A stretch of 64,000 nt of DNA from the NCBI RefSeq assembly GCF_003992725.1, contig NZ_RZNF01000012.1:992001-1056000 (forward strand), written 5' to 3'. The notes beneath the pieces were generated by a model. The model was not told the DNA's origin, searched no databases, and saw only the letters and a list, made by a program, of their open reading frames with translations. This stretch comes from Rhodomicrobium lacus. GTDB taxonomy: Bacteria; Pseudomonadota; Alphaproteobacteria; Rhizobiales; Rhodomicrobiaceae. Each line of letters begins with the position of its first letter. Position 1 is the first letter of the stretch. A program made the translations under genes and the position numbers. Shown here piece by piece: positions 28,851 to 40,127 of this stretch.

Positions 28851-30237
28851 CCGCCAGGTCAGGCCGGGCACGCTGTTCGCGGCGCTTGCGGGGACGAAGG
28901 CGGACGGCATGGCTTACGCGAAGGCGGCGGAAGCAGCCGGCGCCGTGGCCGTGCTTGCGGGCGAGACGGCGAATGCCGAAGGGCTGTCCGTGCCGGTCCT
29001 TCGCGCCGCCGAGCCGAGACAGGCGCTCGCGCTTTTCGCCGCGCGCTTCTACCGCTTCCAGCCCGACACGATAGCCGCCGTCACCGGCACGAACGGCAAG
29101 ACATCGGTCGCGGCGTTCCTTCGGCAGATATGGGCGACGGCGGGCCACGATGCAGCCAGCCTCGGCACCATCGGCATCATCACCAATGCGGGCGAGCGGC
29201 CCCTGTCGCATACGACGCCCGATCCTGTCGTCCTGCACAAGACGCTGGCGGATCTCGCGAACGAGGGCGTGACGCATCTCGCGCTCGAAGCATCGAGCCA
29301 CGGCCTCGACCAGCACCGGCTGGACGGCGTGCGCTTCTCGGCTGGCGCATTCACGAATATCACCCGCGATCACCTCGATTATCACCCATCCTTCGAAGAC
29401 TATTTCAACGCGAAGATGCGCCTCTTCCGCAACCTCCTGCCCCCCGGCGCGCCCGCAGTCATCGACGCGGACGGCGATCACGCGGACGACGTCGTGGGCG
29501 CGGCACGGGCGAGGAAGCTCGACGTGATGACCGTGGGCGAACACGGCGCGGCGCTTTGCCTGAAGGGCGTCGAGCGCGACGGTTTCCGCCAGCGGCTTTC
29601 GATCATCTATCGCGGGCGCCTCTTCACCGTGCTGCTGCCGCTGGCAGGCGCGTTTCAGGTGTCGAACGCGCTGGTGTCGGCGGGGCTCGCGCTCGGGCTC
29701 GGCAGTTCGCCGGGCGGCGTCTTCGAGGCGCTGGAAACGCTGCGCGGCGCCAAGGGGCGGCTCGACTATGTCGGCGAGACGGCCGAAGGCGCGCCGATAT
29801 TCGTGGACTATGCCCATACGCCCGACGCGCTGGTGAAGGCCCTGGAAGCGCTCCGCCCTTACGTGACGGGGCGGCTGCACGTGGTGTTCGGCTGCGGCGG
29901 CGACCGCGACCGGGGCAAGCGCCCCGAGATGGGCCGCGCGGCGACCGCCAACGCCGATGTGGTTTATGTCACCGACGATAACCCGCGCAGCGAAGAACCT
30001 GCCGAGATCCGCGCTGCGATCATGGCCGCCGCACCGGGCGCGACCGAGATCGACGGACGCGCGGACGCCATCGCCACGGCCATCGGCAATCTTGAACGGG
30101 GCGACGTGCTGCTCGTCGCGGGCAAGGGCCACGAAACGGGGCAGATCGTCGGCGCAAAGGTCATTCCCTATTCCGATCACGAGGCGGTCGCCGCCGCGCT
30201 CGCGCATATCGGCGAACGGAGAGCAAGCCATGGCTGA
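28696..30237 (+). CDS. murE: UDP-MurNAc-L-Ala-D-Glu:meso-diaminopimelate ligase
   Basis: Adds meso-diaminopimelate to the peptidoglycan precursor in the cytoplasm. ATP site GTNGKTSVA, and the substrate motif DNPR in VTDDNPRSEEPAEI, which marks the diaminopimelate enzyme rather than the lysine enzyme. The ATG at 28696 (MKLADLIKDI) has GGAAGA before it and matches family starts, so 155 bases overlap ftsI out of frame. The segment between MKLADLIKD and GLTADSR is longer than usual and Thr/Ser-rich. Confidence 0.96.
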   Translation: MKLADLIKDIPLTPSRGSLPHTDTVTSVAARGLTADTSTAATLEISGLTADSRQVRPGTLFAALAGTKADGMAYAKAAEAAGAVAVLAGETANAEGLSVPVLRAAEPRQALALFAARFYRFQPDTIAAVTGTNGKTSVAAFLRQIWATAGHDAASLGTIGIITNAGERPLSHTTPDPVVLHKTLADLANEGVTHLALEASSHGLDQHRLDGVRFSAGAFTNITRDHLDYHPSFEDYFNAKMRLFRNLLPPGAPAVIDADGDHADDVVGAARARKLDVMTVGEHGAALCLKGVERDGFRQRLSIIYRGRLFTVLLPLAGAFQVSNALVSAGLALGLGSSPGGVFEALETLRGAKGRLDYVGETAEGAPIFVDYAHTPDALVKALEALRPYVTGRLHVVFGCGGDRDRGKRPEMGRAATANADVVYVTDDNPRSEEPAEIRAAIMAAAPGATEIDGRADAIATAIGNLERGDVLLVAGKGHETGQIVGAKVIPYSDHEAVAAALAHIGERRASHG

Positions 30238-31663
30238 GCAGACAGCCACCGAACCGCTTTGGACGGGCGCGGAGATCGCGCGCGCGCTCGACATAACGCC
30301 GCCCGCCGTCGACGTCGCCGTCTCGGGCATCAGCATCGACAGCCGCACCGTCGAACGCGGCGACCTGTTCGTCGCGATCAAGGGCGAACGCTCCGACGGG
30401 CATCGCTTCATCACTGCGGCCTTCGATAACGGCGCGGCGGGGGCGCTCGTCTCTCGCGACTACGCGCCGCAGGTGCCCTTGGCCCCCGACGAGCCGCTTT
30501 TCCGCGTGAACGACCCGTTCACGGCACTCGAAGAACTGGGCCGCGTCGCGCGCGCACGCACCGATGCGCGCATCGCAGCCGTGACCGGCAGCGTCGGCAA
30601 GACGACCACGAAGGAGATGCTGCGCGCGATGCTGGCCGAGAGCGGCCCCACGCATGCGTCGGTAAAATCCTACAACAATTTCATGGGGGTGCCGCTGTCG
30701 CTCGCACGCATGCCCGCATCCTCGCGCTTCGGCGTGTTCGAGATCGGCATGAACCACGCGGGCGAGATCGTGCCGCTTACGAAGCTCGTGCGACCGAACG
30801 TGGCCATCGTCACCTGGGTTGCGCCGGTCCACATCGAGTTTTTCGCATCCGAAGCCGAGATCGCGCGCGCGAAGGCCGAAATCTTCGAAGGCTTGGAGCA
30901 AGGCGGGGCGGCTATCCTGCCTGCCGACAATCCGCATTTTGAAAGCTTGGCGGCGTTCGCCCGCGAAAAGAGTATGCGCATCGTGCCGTTCGGGCAGAGC
31001 CCGAAAGCGGAAGCGCGCCTCGTGAGCTTCGAGCGCACGGAGGAAGGGTCCGTGGTCACGGCCGACATTTTCGATCAGCCCGTCACGTTCGCGCTCGCCG
31101 CACCCGGACGACACCTCGCGCAGAACGCCGTCGCGGCGCTCGCGGGCGTGTCGCTTCTGGGTGGAGATGTCGAAGCCGCGTCAGCCTCGCTTGCCCGCTT
31201 TGAAGTTCCCGAAGGGCGTGGCAGAAGCGCCAGTTTCGAGACGCCACAGGGCGCGCTGCTCGTCATCGATGAAAGCTACAACGCCAATCCGGCTTCGATG
31301 CGGGCCGCCCTCGACGTGCTGGGTCAGGTTTCGTCCACGCGCTACGGGCGGCGCATCGCCGTGCTCGGAGATATGTTGGAGCTGGGCCACGACGCGCCAC
31401 AATTTCACGCCTCTCTTGCAAGCGCCGTTGACTCGAATGGCATCGATCTCGTTTTCTGCGCCGGTCCTTTGATGGCAAACCTGCATGAAAATCTGCCCGC
31501 GGGAAAGCGCGGCGGATGGGCCAGCGTGTCGGAGGATCTTCGCGAGGCGGTTCTCGATGCCGTGCGCGGAGGCGATGCCGTGATGATCAAGGGATCGCTT
31601 GGCAGCCGCATGGGACCGATCGCGGAAGCGCTCAGGACGCGTTTCGCATCCTTGAGCGGCTAG
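30230..31663 (+). CDS. murF: UDP-MurNAc-tripeptide:D-Ala-D-Ala ligase
   Basis: Completes the UDP-MurNAc-pentapeptide. Motifs: DSRTVERGDLFVAI in the N-terminal domain, ATP loop GSVGKTTTKEML, YNANPASM in the C-terminal domain. The ATG at 30230 overlaps the end of murE by eight bases and has GGAGAGC before it. The 203 bases between its stop and mraY carry no gene and are unusually long for this cluster; a promoter for mraY could be there. Confidence 0.97.
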   Translation: MAEQTATEPLWTGAEIARALDITPPAVDVAVSGISIDSRTVERGDLFVAIKGERSDGHRFITAAFDNGAAGALVSRDYAPQVPLAPDEPLFRVNDPFTALEELGRVARARTDARIAAVTGSVGKTTTKEMLRAMLAESGPTHASVKSYNNFMGVPLSLARMPASSRFGVFEIGMNHAGEIVPLTKLVRPNVAIVTWVAPVHIEFFASEAEIARAKAEIFEGLEQGGAAILPADNPHFESLAAFAREKSMRIVPFGQSPKAEARLVSFERTEEGSVVTADIFDQPVTFALAAPGRHLAQNAVAALAGVSLLGGDVEAASASLARFEVPEGRGRSASFETPQGALLVIDESYNANPASMRAALDVLGQVSSTRYGRRIAVLGDMLELGHDAPQFHASLASAVDSNGIDLVFCAGPLMANLHENLPAGKRGGWASVSEDLREAVLDAVRGGDAVMIKGSLGSRMGPIAEALRTRFASLSG

Positions 31664-31866
31664 CCGGGCGGAGGTTCACACTTCGGCGGCGACATCGGAT
31701 GCGGAGCCCGCCGAATGGACACGAAACACGGCGCCTGATCGCATGATCGCGCGGCGCCACGGATCGGCCCCGACCCGGATGGACCGGAGCGGCAAGAGCC
31801 GAGCGCAAAACTTGAAGCGGGACGACTCGCCGCGCTGGCGGGCACATTCCCAGGTTGGACATTTGC

Positions 31867-32952
31867 ATGCTTTATCTGCTGGCCGAACTGAGCAACCAGG
31901 CGCCTGTCTTCAATCTGTTCCGGTACATCACCTTCCGGACGGCCGGCGCTGTCGTGACGGCGATGCTCATCGTGTTTCTCCTCGGGCCGTCGCTCATCAA
32001 CTCGCTGCGCGTCAGGCAGGGCAAGGGCCAGCCGATCCGCGAGGACGGTCCCAAGTCGCATTTCTCGAAGAAGGGCACGCCGACCATGGGCGGGCTCATG
32101 ATCCTGCTGGGGCTGTGCGTAGCAACGCTTTTGTGGGCAAATCCATATAATCCTTATGTGTGGATCGTGCTTGCCGTCACCCTGTCCTACGGCCTGATCG
32201 GCTTCTACGACGACTATCTGAAGGTGACGAAGCGCAATACGTCCGGGTTTTCCGGGCGATTTCGACTGTCGCTCGAACTCTTGATCGCAGCTGTCGCAAC
32301 TTACGCGATCATGGTTGCCACCGCTCCATCGATCTCGACGAGCCTCACCGTGCCGTTCTTCAAGGACGTCGTCATCCAGCTTGGCCCGGTGCTGTTCGTG
32401 GTCCTCGGCGTCTTCGTGATCACGGGCGCGGGCAACGCGGTGAACCTGACCGATGGCCTCGATGGCCTCGCCATCGTGCCGGTGATGATCGCGGCGGCCA
32501 CCTTCGGGCTTATCGCGTATCTCGTCGGCAACCGCATCTTTTCTGAATATCTGCAGATCCATTTCGTGCCGGGCGCGGGCGAACTCGCGGTCGTGTGCGG
32601 CGCGCTGCTCGGCGCGGGGCTCGGCTTCCTGTGGTTCAACGCGCCGCCGGCCATGATCTTCATGGGCGACACCGGATCGCTGGCGCTCGGCGGCCTCCTC
32701 GGCTCCATCGCGGTGGCCGTGAAGCATGAGATCGTGCTCGCCATCGTCGGCGGATTGTTCGTGCTCGAAACGGCGTCCGTGATCGTGCAGGTGCTCTCCT
32801 ACAAGCTGACGGGCAAACGCGTCTTCCGAATGGCGCCGCTGCATCACCATTTCGAGCAGAAGGGCTGGGCCGAACCGACCGTCGTCGTGCGTTTCTGGAT
32901 CATCGCCGTGATCCTCGCCCTTGTCGGGCTGGCCACGCTGAAGCTGAGGTAA
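31867..32952 (+). CDS. mraY: Phospho-MurNAc-pentapeptide transferase
   Basis: Integral membrane enzyme (about ten helices) that makes lipid I from UDP-MurNAc-pentapeptide and undecaprenyl phosphate. Family motifs are complete: [49 protein letters not shown] and [11 protein letters not shown]. The ATG at 31867 (MLYLLAEL) is the conserved start; four residues upstream in frame are unlikely to be used. Confidence 0.98.
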   Translation: MLYLLAELSNQAPVFNLFRYITFRTAGAVVTAMLIVFLLGPSLINSLRVRQGKGQPIREDGPKSHFSKKGTPTMGGLMILLGLCVATLLWANPYNPYVWIVLAVTLSYGLIGFYDDYLKVTKRNTSGFSGRFRLSLELLIAAVATYAIMVATAPSISTSLTVPFFKDVVIQLGPVLFVVLGVFVITGAGNAVNLTDGLDGLAIVPVMIAAATFGLIAYLVGNRIFSEYLQIHFVPGAGELAVVCGALLGAGLGFLWFNAPPAMIFMGDTGSLALGGLLGSIAVAVKHEIVLAIVGGLFVLETASVIVQVLSYKLTGKRVFRMAPLHHHFEQKGWAEPTVVVRFWIIAVILALVGLATLKLR

Positions 32953-32957
32953 CGCAC

Positions 32958-34367
32958 ATGATCGAAGCGCACTCGTTCAAGGGCCGGAAGGTCGCCGTCT
33001 TCGGCATGGGGATGTCGGGGCTTGCGGCGGCGCGTTCGCTGATTGCGGGCGGCGCTGAGACCATTGTCTGGGACGACGGCGAGAAGGGGCGCGATGCGGC
33101 GAAGGCGGCCGGGCTGCCGGTGCAAGACCTGCGCGAGATCGACTGGCGCGCTTTCGACAGCCTCGTGCTTGCGCCGGGCGTGCCGCTCACGCATCCCGAG
33201 CCGCACTGGACGGTGAAGCTCGCTCAAGCGAACGGCATCGAGATCATCGGCGACACGGAGATCTTTTTCCGCGAGCGCAGGCGCGCTGGTGCGCACTGCC
33301 CGGTCATCGCCATCACCGGCACGAACGGGAAATCCACCACCACGGCGCTTTCGAACCACCTGCTCAATGCGGCGGGCCGCACGTCAGTTTGCGGCGGCAA
33401 CATCGGCAAGGCGGTGCTCGACCTCCCGCCGTTCGTCGACGGCCAGCATTACGTGCTCGAACTGTCGAGCTTCCAGCTCGACCTGACGCCGAGCCTCGAT
33501 CCGGACGCGGGCATTCTTCTCAACATCACGCCGGACCATATCGACCGCCACGGCAGCCTCGAAGGCTACGCCGCCGTGAAGGAGACGCTGTTCGCCAATA
33601 TGACGGGCGGAGGGACTGCGGTGATCGGCGCGGACGACGCGCTGTGCGACGCCATCGCGGAGCGCGCGACGGCGCGCGGCGTGCGGACGCTTCGCATCTC
33701 GTCGACGAAGCCCGTCGCGACCGGCATTTACGGCGAAGGCTCCGGCCTGTTCGAGGTCACGGACGGGGCGCTTCAGAACCGCGCTTCGCTGTCCGGCATC
33801 GGTTCGCTGCGGGGCGCGCACAACGCGCAGAACGCCGCGGCCGCCCTCGCCGCGACGCGCAGCCTCGGCCTGCCGTGGGCCACGCTCGTCGAGGGGCTGA
33901 AGAGCTTTCCCGGTCTCGCCCACCGCATGCAGGAAATTCGCCGCATCGGCCATGTGCTGTTCGTCAACGACTCGAAGGCCACCAACGCGGATGCCGCCGA
34001 GCGCGCGCTGCTCTCCTTCACCAACATCTACTGGATCGCGGGCGGCAAGCCGAAGGCGGGCGGCATCGAACCGCTGACGCCGTTCTTCCCGCGCATCAAA
34101 AAGGCATATCTCATCGGCGTCGCGGCGGAGGAGTTCGCGCGGACCATAGGCGGGCGCGTGCCGGTGTCGATGGCGGGCACGCTCGACCGCGCGGTGGCGG
34201 AAGCCGCAGCCGACGCCGCAGCGCAAGACGGCGGCGAGGATGCGGTCGTGCTGCTGTCTCCCGCCTGCGCCTCCTACGACCAGTATCCCAACTTTGAAAT
34301 TCGCGGCGATGCCTTCCGCGTGGCCGTCGAAGCCCTGTCCGCGCCCGCGAAGGAAAAGGCGGCATGA
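32958..34367 (+). CDS. murD: UDP-MurNAc-L-alanine:D-glutamate ligase
   Basis: Adds D-glutamate to UDP-MurNAc-L-Ala. N-terminal VFGMGMSGLAAARSL binds the UDP part, ATP loop GTNGKSTTTAL, and the C-terminal NDSKATNADAAERAL. 469 residues, usual length. It begins five bases after mraY and overlaps ftsW by four bases (ATGA). Confidence 0.97.
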   Translation: MIEAHSFKGRKVAVFGMGMSGLAAARSLIAGGAETIVWDDGEKGRDAAKAAGLPVQDLREIDWRAFDSLVLAPGVPLTHPEPHWTVKLAQANGIEIIGDTEIFFRERRRAGAHCPVIAITGTNGKSTTTALSNHLLNAAGRTSVCGGNIGKAVLDLPPFVDGQHYVLELSSFQLDLTPSLDPDAGILLNITPDHIDRHGSLEGYAAVKETLFANMTGGGTAVIGADDALCDAIAERATARGVRTLRISSTKPVATGIYGEGSGLFEVTDGALQNRASLSGIGSLRGAHNAQNAAAALAATRSLGLPWATLVEGLKSFPGLAHRMQEIRRIGHVLFVNDSKATNADAAERALLSFTNIYWIAGGKPKAGGIEPLTPFFPRIKKAYLIGVAAEEFARTIGGRVPVSMAGTLDRAVAEAAADAAAQDGGEDAVVLLSPACASYDQYPNFEIRGDAFRVAVEALSAPAKEKAA

Positions 34368-35533
34368 GCTTCAGCCGCGCGGAGCGCGCCGTCGTCACCG
34401 ACTGGTGGATCACGGTCGATCGCACGCTCCTTGCGCTGATTTTGATCCTCGCCGTAGCGGGTCTTGCGGCCTCCTTCGCGGCGAGCCCATACATCGCGCA
34501 GAAACTCAAGCTCGAACCGTTCTATTTCGTGAAACGGCATACGCTCGGCATGATAGCCGCGCTCGCGACCGTGTTCATCGTCTCGCTGGCCAATCCACAG
34601 CAGGTCAAACGCCTCGCGCTGATCATGTTCGGGGTCGGGCTCTTGCTGATGGCGCTTGCACTGCTGCAAGGCATGGAGCGCAACGGCGCCGTGCGCTGGT
34701 TGAACCTCGGCGGCGTGCTGCTTCAGCCGTCCGAGTTCGCGAAGCCGGGTTTCGTGGTGCTCTCAGCCTGGCTTTTTTCTGAAAGCGTAAAACGGCAGGA
34801 CATGCCAGCGCTCGAACTGGCCGGACTGACACTCGTGGCATTCGTCGCGCTGCTCGTGCTTCAGCCCGACATGGGGCAGACGATCATCGTCGCGGCGGTG
34901 TGGTGTGCGCTGTTCTTCCTGTCCGGCTATTCGCTCCGGTTCGCCCCAATCTTCCTCGGGCTCGCCGCCGTCGGCCTCATCGCCGCCTATTTCACGATGC
35001 CGCACTTCATGTCGCGCATCAACCGCTTCGCGGGCGGCGGGACCGAGTCGCTGCAAACGGTGCTGGCGATGAACGCCTTCCGCGACGCGGGCTGGCTCGG
35101 CCACGGGTTCGGCGAGGGCTTCGCAAAGGGCAGGCTGCCCGATGCACACAACGATTTCGTCTTCGCTGCCATCGCCGAGGAGATGGGCATCGCGGCCTGC
35201 CTTTTTCTGGTCGCGATTTATGCCTTCATCGTCTGGAAAGCCTTAACGGCCGCATTTCGCGAAAGCGATGTCTTCATCCGGCTCGCTGCGGCAGGTCTCG
35301 TGATGCTTTTCGGATTTCAGGCGCTGGTGAACATGGCTGTTAACCTCAACCTGATCCCTGCGAAGGGCGTCACGCTACCGTTTGTTTCCTATGGCCGCTC
35401 ATCGCTCCTTGCGACGGCCGTGACATTGGGCATGATCGTTGCCCTGACGAGAAGATCGGTGTTCAAATACTCTGCCCAAGTGCTGCCCCCCTTGGGCGTC
35501 ACGGTGACATCCGGAAGGGAGACGCGTTCATGA
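34364..35533 (+). CDS. ftsW: Septal peptidoglycan polymerase FtsW (SEDS family)
   Basis: 389 residues with about ten membrane helices. SEDS glycosyltransferase signatures: the catalytic-loop region NRFAGGGTE and AHNDFVFAAIAEEMG, and the end PFVSYGRSSLLAT. Polymerises lipid II into septal glycan with FtsI. Start and stop both overlap neighbours by four bases (ATGA), showing tight translational coupling between murD, ftsW and murG. Confidence 0.97.
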   Translation: MSFSRAERAVVTDWWITVDRTLLALILILAVAGLAASFAASPYIAQKLKLEPFYFVKRHTLGMIAALATVFIVSLANPQQVKRLALIMFGVGLLLMALALLQGMERNGAVRWLNLGGVLLQPSEFAKPGFVVLSAWLFSESVKRQDMPALELAGLTLVAFVALLVLQPDMGQTIIVAAVWCALFFLSGYSLRFAPIFLGLAAVGLIAAYFTMPHFMSRINRFAGGGTESLQTVLAMNAFRDAGWLGHGFGEGFAKGRLPDAHNDFVFAAIAEEMGIAACLFLVAIYAFIVWKALTAAFRESDVFIRLAAAGLVMLFGFQALVNMAVNLNLIPAKGVTLPFVSYGRSSLLATAVTLGMIVALTRRSVFKYSAQVLPPLGVTVTSGRETRS

Positions 35534-36660
35534 GCCGCGGTTCGATCATGCTGGCGGCCGGTGGAACCGGCGGCCACCTCTTTCCTGCGCAGGCGCTCGG
35601 CGAGGAACTCGCACGCCGGGGCTACGAGGTGGACCTCATCACCGATACGCGCGGAACCGTCTTCGGCGCAGAATTCCCGGCCCGCAAGGTTTACAAGGTC
35701 GCTGCCGCCACTTTCAAAGGCCATTCGCCCATTGAGGCAACGAAGACTCTCGGCGTGCTCGGCCACGGCTTCCAGGCATCGTATCGCATCATGGGCGAAG
35801 CGCAGCCGCGCGCGATCATCGGCTTCGGCGGCTATCCCACGCTCGCGCCCTTGCTCGCGGCCATGGGCCGCGGCATTCCCTCGGCGATCCACGAACAGAA
35901 TTCCGTGATGGGGCAAGCGAACCGCTTTCTGGCGCCGATGGTGAAGGCCATCGCCTGTTCGTTCGAGAATACGAAATACCTCGAAGGGCGCCTGCTGCAA
36001 AAGGCGCGCGTCACCGGCTCGCCGCTGCGCCAGTCCGTGCTCGCGCTGAAGGCCATTCCCTACCGTCCGCCGTCGAGCCAGGCGCAGCTCAATCTCCTGA
36101 TCGTCGGCGGCAGCCAGGGCGCGCGTCATTTCTCAGACATTTTGCCGCAGGCGTTGCAGCTTGTGCCCGATCAGATGCGCGACCGCCTATTCGTAATGCA
36201 GCAATGCCGCCAGGAAGACATCGATCGCGTGTTCGATACATATGAGGGATGCGGCATCGCCGCCGAACTTGCGACATTCTTTGAGGATCTCCCTAGCAAG
36301 ATGTCAAACTCGCACCTCATCGTGGCGCGCAGCGGCGCGACGACCGTGGCCGAGCTGTGCGCACTTGGGCGGCCCGCGATCATGGTGCCGTTGCCTCACG
36401 CGAAGGATAACGACCAGCTCGAAAACGCCACCCGCATGGAAGCGGCTGGGGCAGGCTGGTGTTTCCCGCAGGCGACGCTTACGCCGGAAATTCTCGCGAG
36501 CACTGTCCGTCGTCTTTTCGAAGATCCGACTGCGCTCGTGCGGGCTGCAACCAGCGCGCATTCGCTGGCGAATTACAGAGCTGTGGAGAATCTCGCGGAT
36601 CTGCTCGAAGAACTGGCGGAAAAGCAAGAATTTACTGCCGGCGCGGCAGCGACCGCTTAA
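35530..36660 (+). CDS. murG: UDP-GlcNAc:lipid I transferase
   Basis: GT-B fold enzyme that converts lipid I into lipid II on the inner membrane face. The glycine loop GGTGGHLFPAQAL is near the N-terminus, the second GGSQGARHFS loop and the donor site ARSGATTVAELCALG are present. 376 residues. A 152-base gap follows before murC; it contains no gene. Confidence 0.97.
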   Translation: MSRGSIMLAAGGTGGHLFPAQALGEELARRGYEVDLITDTRGTVFGAEFPARKVYKVAAATFKGHSPIEATKTLGVLGHGFQASYRIMGEAQPRAIIGFGGYPTLAPLLAAMGRGIPSAIHEQNSVMGQANRFLAPMVKAIACSFENTKYLEGRLLQKARVTGSPLRQSVLALKAIPYRPPSSQAQLNLLIVGGSQGARHFSDILPQALQLVPDQMRDRLFVMQQCRQEDIDRVFDTYEGCGIAAELATFFEDLPSKMSNSHLIVARSGATTVAELCALGRPAIMVPLPHAKDNDQLENATRMEAAGAGWCFPQATLTPEILASTVRRLFEDPTALVRAATSAHSLANYRAVENLADLLEELAEKQEFTAGAAATA

Positions 36661-36812
36661 TATCCGCACCGTATCATCGTGGGGCTGAACATATCGGGGA
36701 TCGGGATCGACTGGCTTTTCGGCAAGTCCACTTGGGGTGGAGCAGTCTATCCAATAAGATCCGGAGCATTGCGACGCGACGCGCTCCGGCCCGAGGGAAG
36801 AAAGGACATAAG

Positions 36813-38246
36813 ATGATCGATCCGCTTTCCGGCGGCCGGATTCATATCATCGGCATCGGCGGCATCGGCATGAGCGCCATCGCCGAGATCATGCAAGAGC
36901 GCGGCATCCCCGTCCAGGGCAGCGATCAGAAAGAGGGCGCCAACACGCGGCGGATTGCTGCGCAGGGAATCAAGGTTTTCATCGGGCAGGATGCGGCCAA
37001 TCTCGAAGGTGCGTCCGTCGTCTGCATTTCGTCCGCCGTCAAGGAAGGCAATCCCGAGCTTCGGGTCGCGCGCGAACGCGGGCTTCCCGTGTTCAGCCGC
37101 GCCGAGACGCTCGCCGCGCTGATGAAAGACTATCGCACGATCTGCGTGACGGGCTCCCACGGCAAGACCACGACCACGTCCATGATCGGCTGGATCATGG
37201 AGAAGGCCGGCCTCGACCCGACCGTGCTCGTCGGCGGCGTTCTGCGCTCCTGGGGCACGAATGCGCGCATCGGCGCGAGCCGCTGGATGGTGGTCGAAGC
37301 GGACGAATCCGACGCAACCTTCATCAGGCTGCCCACCGAAATCGGCGTCGCGACCAACATCGACCCGGAGCATCTCGACTATTATGGGTCCGTGGAAGCG
37401 CTGCATGAGGCATTCCGCACCTTCCTCCGGCAAATCCCGCAAAGCGGCGTGGCAGTTGCCGGCATCGACCATCCCGTGGTGCGCGAGCTGACCCAGGACC
37501 TCGCGGCGGCGGGCGAACTGCCGCCGCTGGCATCCTTCGGCCGTGCGCTCGATGCGCGTGTGAAGATCGACAATGTGGTGAGCCAGGGCGCTTCGGTCGT
37601 GTTCGACGTGGCTATCGCGGGCGAACCCGGCGAGCCGCCTCTTCGGCACGCGGGCGTGAAGCTTCAGGTGCCGGGCGCACACAACGCGCTGAACGCTGCG
37701 GCCGCGATCGCCGCATGCCTTCATGCAGGCCTTACCGCCGACCAGATTTTCGATGGCCTCGCGTCGTTCGAGGGCGTGGATCGCCGCTTCTCGCCGCGCG
37801 GCGAGTGGAACGGCGTCGCGATCTATGACGACTACGCGCACCATCCCGCCGAAATCGCCGCCGTGCTCAGCGCCGCGCGCGGGGCTGCCGGAGGCCGCGT
37901 CATCGCGGTGGTGCAGCCGCATCGTTATTCACGGCTGCAATCGCTTTTCGGCGAGTTCTGCTCCTGCTTCGCGGATGCGGATACGGTCGTCGTAACGCCT
38001 GTCTATTCTGCGGGCGAACAGCCCAACGGCATCGACCGCGATACGCTCGTCGACGGTTTGCGCCAGCAGGGTCACGCCCGCGTCTACCCGGTCGATGGCG
38101 AAGATACGCTCGTGTCGACGCTGGCGACGGTCGCCCAGCCCGGCGACCTCGTGCTGACGCTCGGCGCCGGCACGATCTCGGAATGGGCGCGCGCACTTCC
38201 CGAGAAGCTGAGCCATTATCCGGCCTTCGCTGGCGCGGCGGAGTAA
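36813..38246 (+). CDS. murC: UDP-MurNAc:L-alanine ligase
   Basis: First amino-acid ligase of the precursor pathway. [14 protein letters not shown] for UDP-MurNAc binding, ATP loop [11 protein letters not shown], then EADESDATF and [13 protein letters not shown]. The start [14 protein letters not shown] at 36813 follows a GAAGAAAGGA purine-rich site; the longer frame upstream overlaps murG and is non-conserved. Confidence 0.97.
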   Translation: MIDPLSGGRIHIIGIGGIGMSAIAEIMQERGIPVQGSDQKEGANTRRIAAQGIKVFIGQDAANLEGASVVCISSAVKEGNPELRVARERGLPVFSRAETLAALMKDYRTICVTGSHGKTTTTSMIGWIMEKAGLDPTVLVGGVLRSWGTNARIGASRWMVVEADESDATFIRLPTEIGVATNIDPEHLDYYGSVEALHEAFRTFLRQIPQSGVAVAGIDHPVVRELTQDLAAAGELPPLASFGRALDARVKIDNVVSQGASVVFDVAIAGEPGEPPLRHAGVKLQVPGAHNALNAAAAIAACLHAGLTADQIFDGLASFEGVDRRFSPRGEWNGVAIYDDYAHHPAEIAAVLSAARGAAGGRVIAVVQPHRYSRLQSLFGEFCSCFADADTVVVTPVYSAGEQPNGIDRDTLVDGLRQQGHARVYPVDGEDTLVSTLATVAQPGDLVLTLGAGTISEWARALPEKLSHYPAFAGAAE

Positions 38247-38250
38247 GGCC

Positions 38251-39198
38251 GTGTTCCCCGACATCGCACCAGCGCTTCTGGCCGACGCGCCGAAGCTTCG
38301 CGGCAAGCTCCTGCCGAACGCGTCCATGAGCGAATTGACGTGGCTTCGCGTCGGCGGCCCCGCGCAGGTGCTGTTAAAGCCCGCAGACGAGGAGGATCTC
38401 GCCTATTTCCTTTCGCGCTGCCCGGCTGACATTCCGGTGATGGCGGTAGGCGTCGGCTCGAACCTTCTCGTACGCGATGGAGGCGTGCCGGGCGTGGTTA
38501 TCCGGCTCGGGCGCGGCTTCAACGCCATCGAGCCGCTTGACGGCGCGCGCATTCGCGTCGGGGCGGCGGTGCCGGACGTGCGGCTCGCGCAGGCGGCGGC
38601 GCAGGCGGGCATCGCCAAGCTCGCCTTCTATCGCGGCATCCCGGGCACCGTCGGCGGCGCGCTGCGCATGAACGCGGGCGCGCATGGCGGCGAAACGAAG
38701 GACGTGGTCGTTGAAGCGCGCGCGGTCGACCGCGGTGGCGCGGTGCATGTCTACGACAACGCGGGCATGGGCTTCACCTACCGCCATTGCGGCGTGCCTG
38801 ACGACCAGATCTTCACTCACGCCGTCTTCGAGGGCGTCCCCGGCGACACGGCCGAGATCGAGCGCGAGATGCAGGGCGTCGCCGAATACCGCGAGGCGAA
38901 CCAGCCCATCAAGAGCCGCACGGGCGGTTCGACGTTCAAGAACCCTCCTGGCAAAAGCGCGTGGCGGCTTATCGACGAGGCGGGGTGTCGGGGCTTCCGC
39001 GTCGGCGGCGCGCATATGTCGGAGATGCACTGCAACTTTCTCATCAACGACCAGAACGCCACAGCCGCCGATATCGAGACGCTGGGCGAGACCGTGCGAA
39101 AGCGCGTATTCGAGAAGACAGGCATCATGCTCGACTGGGAAATCAAGCGCATCGGCGTGCACGCGCCGACGAGCGCAGCGCTGGCGGCCGCCGAATGA
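38251..39198 (+). CDS. murB: UDP-N-acetylenolpyruvoylglucosamine reductase
   Basis: FAD enzyme giving UDP-MurNAc. N-terminal FAD-binding segment ([10 protein letters not shown], then [14 protein letters not shown]), the [22 protein letters not shown] stretch (read in two parts around residues 128-150), and the active-site [10 protein letters not shown]. It starts with GTG four bases after the murC stop, with GGAG in the murC end as ribosome site, and overlaps ddl by four bases. Confidence 0.96.
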   Translation: MFPDIAPALLADAPKLRGKLLPNASMSELTWLRVGGPAQVLLKPADEEDLAYFLSRCPADIPVMAVGVGSNLLVRDGGVPGVVIRLGRGFNAIEPLDGARIRVGAAVPDVRLAQAAAQAGIAKLAFYRGIPGTVGGALRMNAGAHGGETKDVVVEARAVDRGGAVHVYDNAGMGFTYRHCGVPDDQIFTHAVFEGVPGDTAEIEREMQGVAEYREANQPIKSRTGGSTFKNPPGKSAWRLIDEAGCRGFRVGGAHMSEMHCNFLINDQNATAADIETLGETVRKRVFEKTGIMLDWEIKRIGVHAPTSAALAAAE

Positions 39199-40127
39199 CG
39201 AAGACCTTTCACCATATCGCCGTGCTGATGGGCGGCTGGTCTTCGGAGCGCGAGGTTTCGCTGAATTCGGGCGGGGCCTGCGCGGGCGCGCTCGAAGCGC
39301 AAGGCTACCGCGTCACGCGCATCGACGTCGGCCGCGACATCGCCGACCGGCTCGCCGCACTGAAGCCCGACGCCTGCTTCAACGCCCTGCACGGCAAATG
39401 GGGCGAGGACGGCTGCGTTCAGGGCATTCTTGAGACGCTCGAAATTCCGTATACGCACTCAGGTGTGCTGGCATCGGCGCTGGCGATGGACAAGGCGCGC
39501 GCCAAGGTTGCGATGAAGGCGGCGGGCGTGCCCGTGGCAGCCGGCGTCGTGGCAAGTCCGGCCAGAGCCGCGCAGCGCCATCTGCTGCCGCCGCCCTATG
39601 TGGTCAAGCCTGTGTGCGAGGGGTCAAGCGTCGGCGTATTCATCGTCCGCAACGACTTCGAGTATCCCCCGCAGGAACTGACGCGCTCCGACTGGACGCA
39701 TGGCGACGTTCTCGTCGAGCGTTACGTCGCCGGCCGTGAACTGACTTGCGCCGTCCTTGGGGATCGCGCGCTCGGCATTATCGAAATCAAGCCCGCCGAG
39801 GGGCTCGTCTTCTACGATTACGAGGCAAAATACGCCAAAGGAGGCTCATACCACATTCTGCCGGCACAACTTTCACCGGAAATTTACGAAAATATTCAGA
39901 AGATGGCGGTCGACGCGCACCACGCGTTGGGCTGCCGGGGCGTAAGCCGTGCCGATTTCCGTCTGGACGATCGGCCGGAAGGCACGGGCGAACTTGTCTG
40001 TCTTGAGGTCAACACCCAGCCGGGGATGACCGCGACATCGCTCGTTCCGGAACTCGCCGCCCATGCTGGATTGTCGTTTGGTGAACTTGTGCGGTGGATT
40101 GTGGAGGATGCCTCTTGCAATCGTTAG
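39195..40127 (+). CDS. ddl: D-alanine:D-alanine ligase
   Basis: ATP-grasp enzyme making the D-Ala-D-Ala that MurF adds. Features: [56 protein letters not shown] and the metal site [11 protein letters not shown]. 310 residues from the ATG overlapping murB. The residue pattern YDYEAKY marks a D-Ala rather than D-lactate type; inference. Confidence 0.97.
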   Translation: MTKTFHHIAVLMGGWSSEREVSLNSGGACAGALEAQGYRVTRIDVGRDIADRLAALKPDACFNALHGKWGEDGCVQGILETLEIPYTHSGVLASALAMDKARAKVAMKAAGVPVAAGVVASPARAAQRHLLPPPYVVKPVCEGSSVGVFIVRNDFEYPPQELTRSDWTHGDVLVERYVAGRELTCAVLGDRALGIIEIKPAEGLVFYDYEAKYAKGGSYHILPAQLSPEIYENIQKMAVDAHHALGCRGVSRADFRLDDRPEGTGELVCLEVNTQPGMTATSLVPELAAHAGLSFGELVRWIVEDASCNR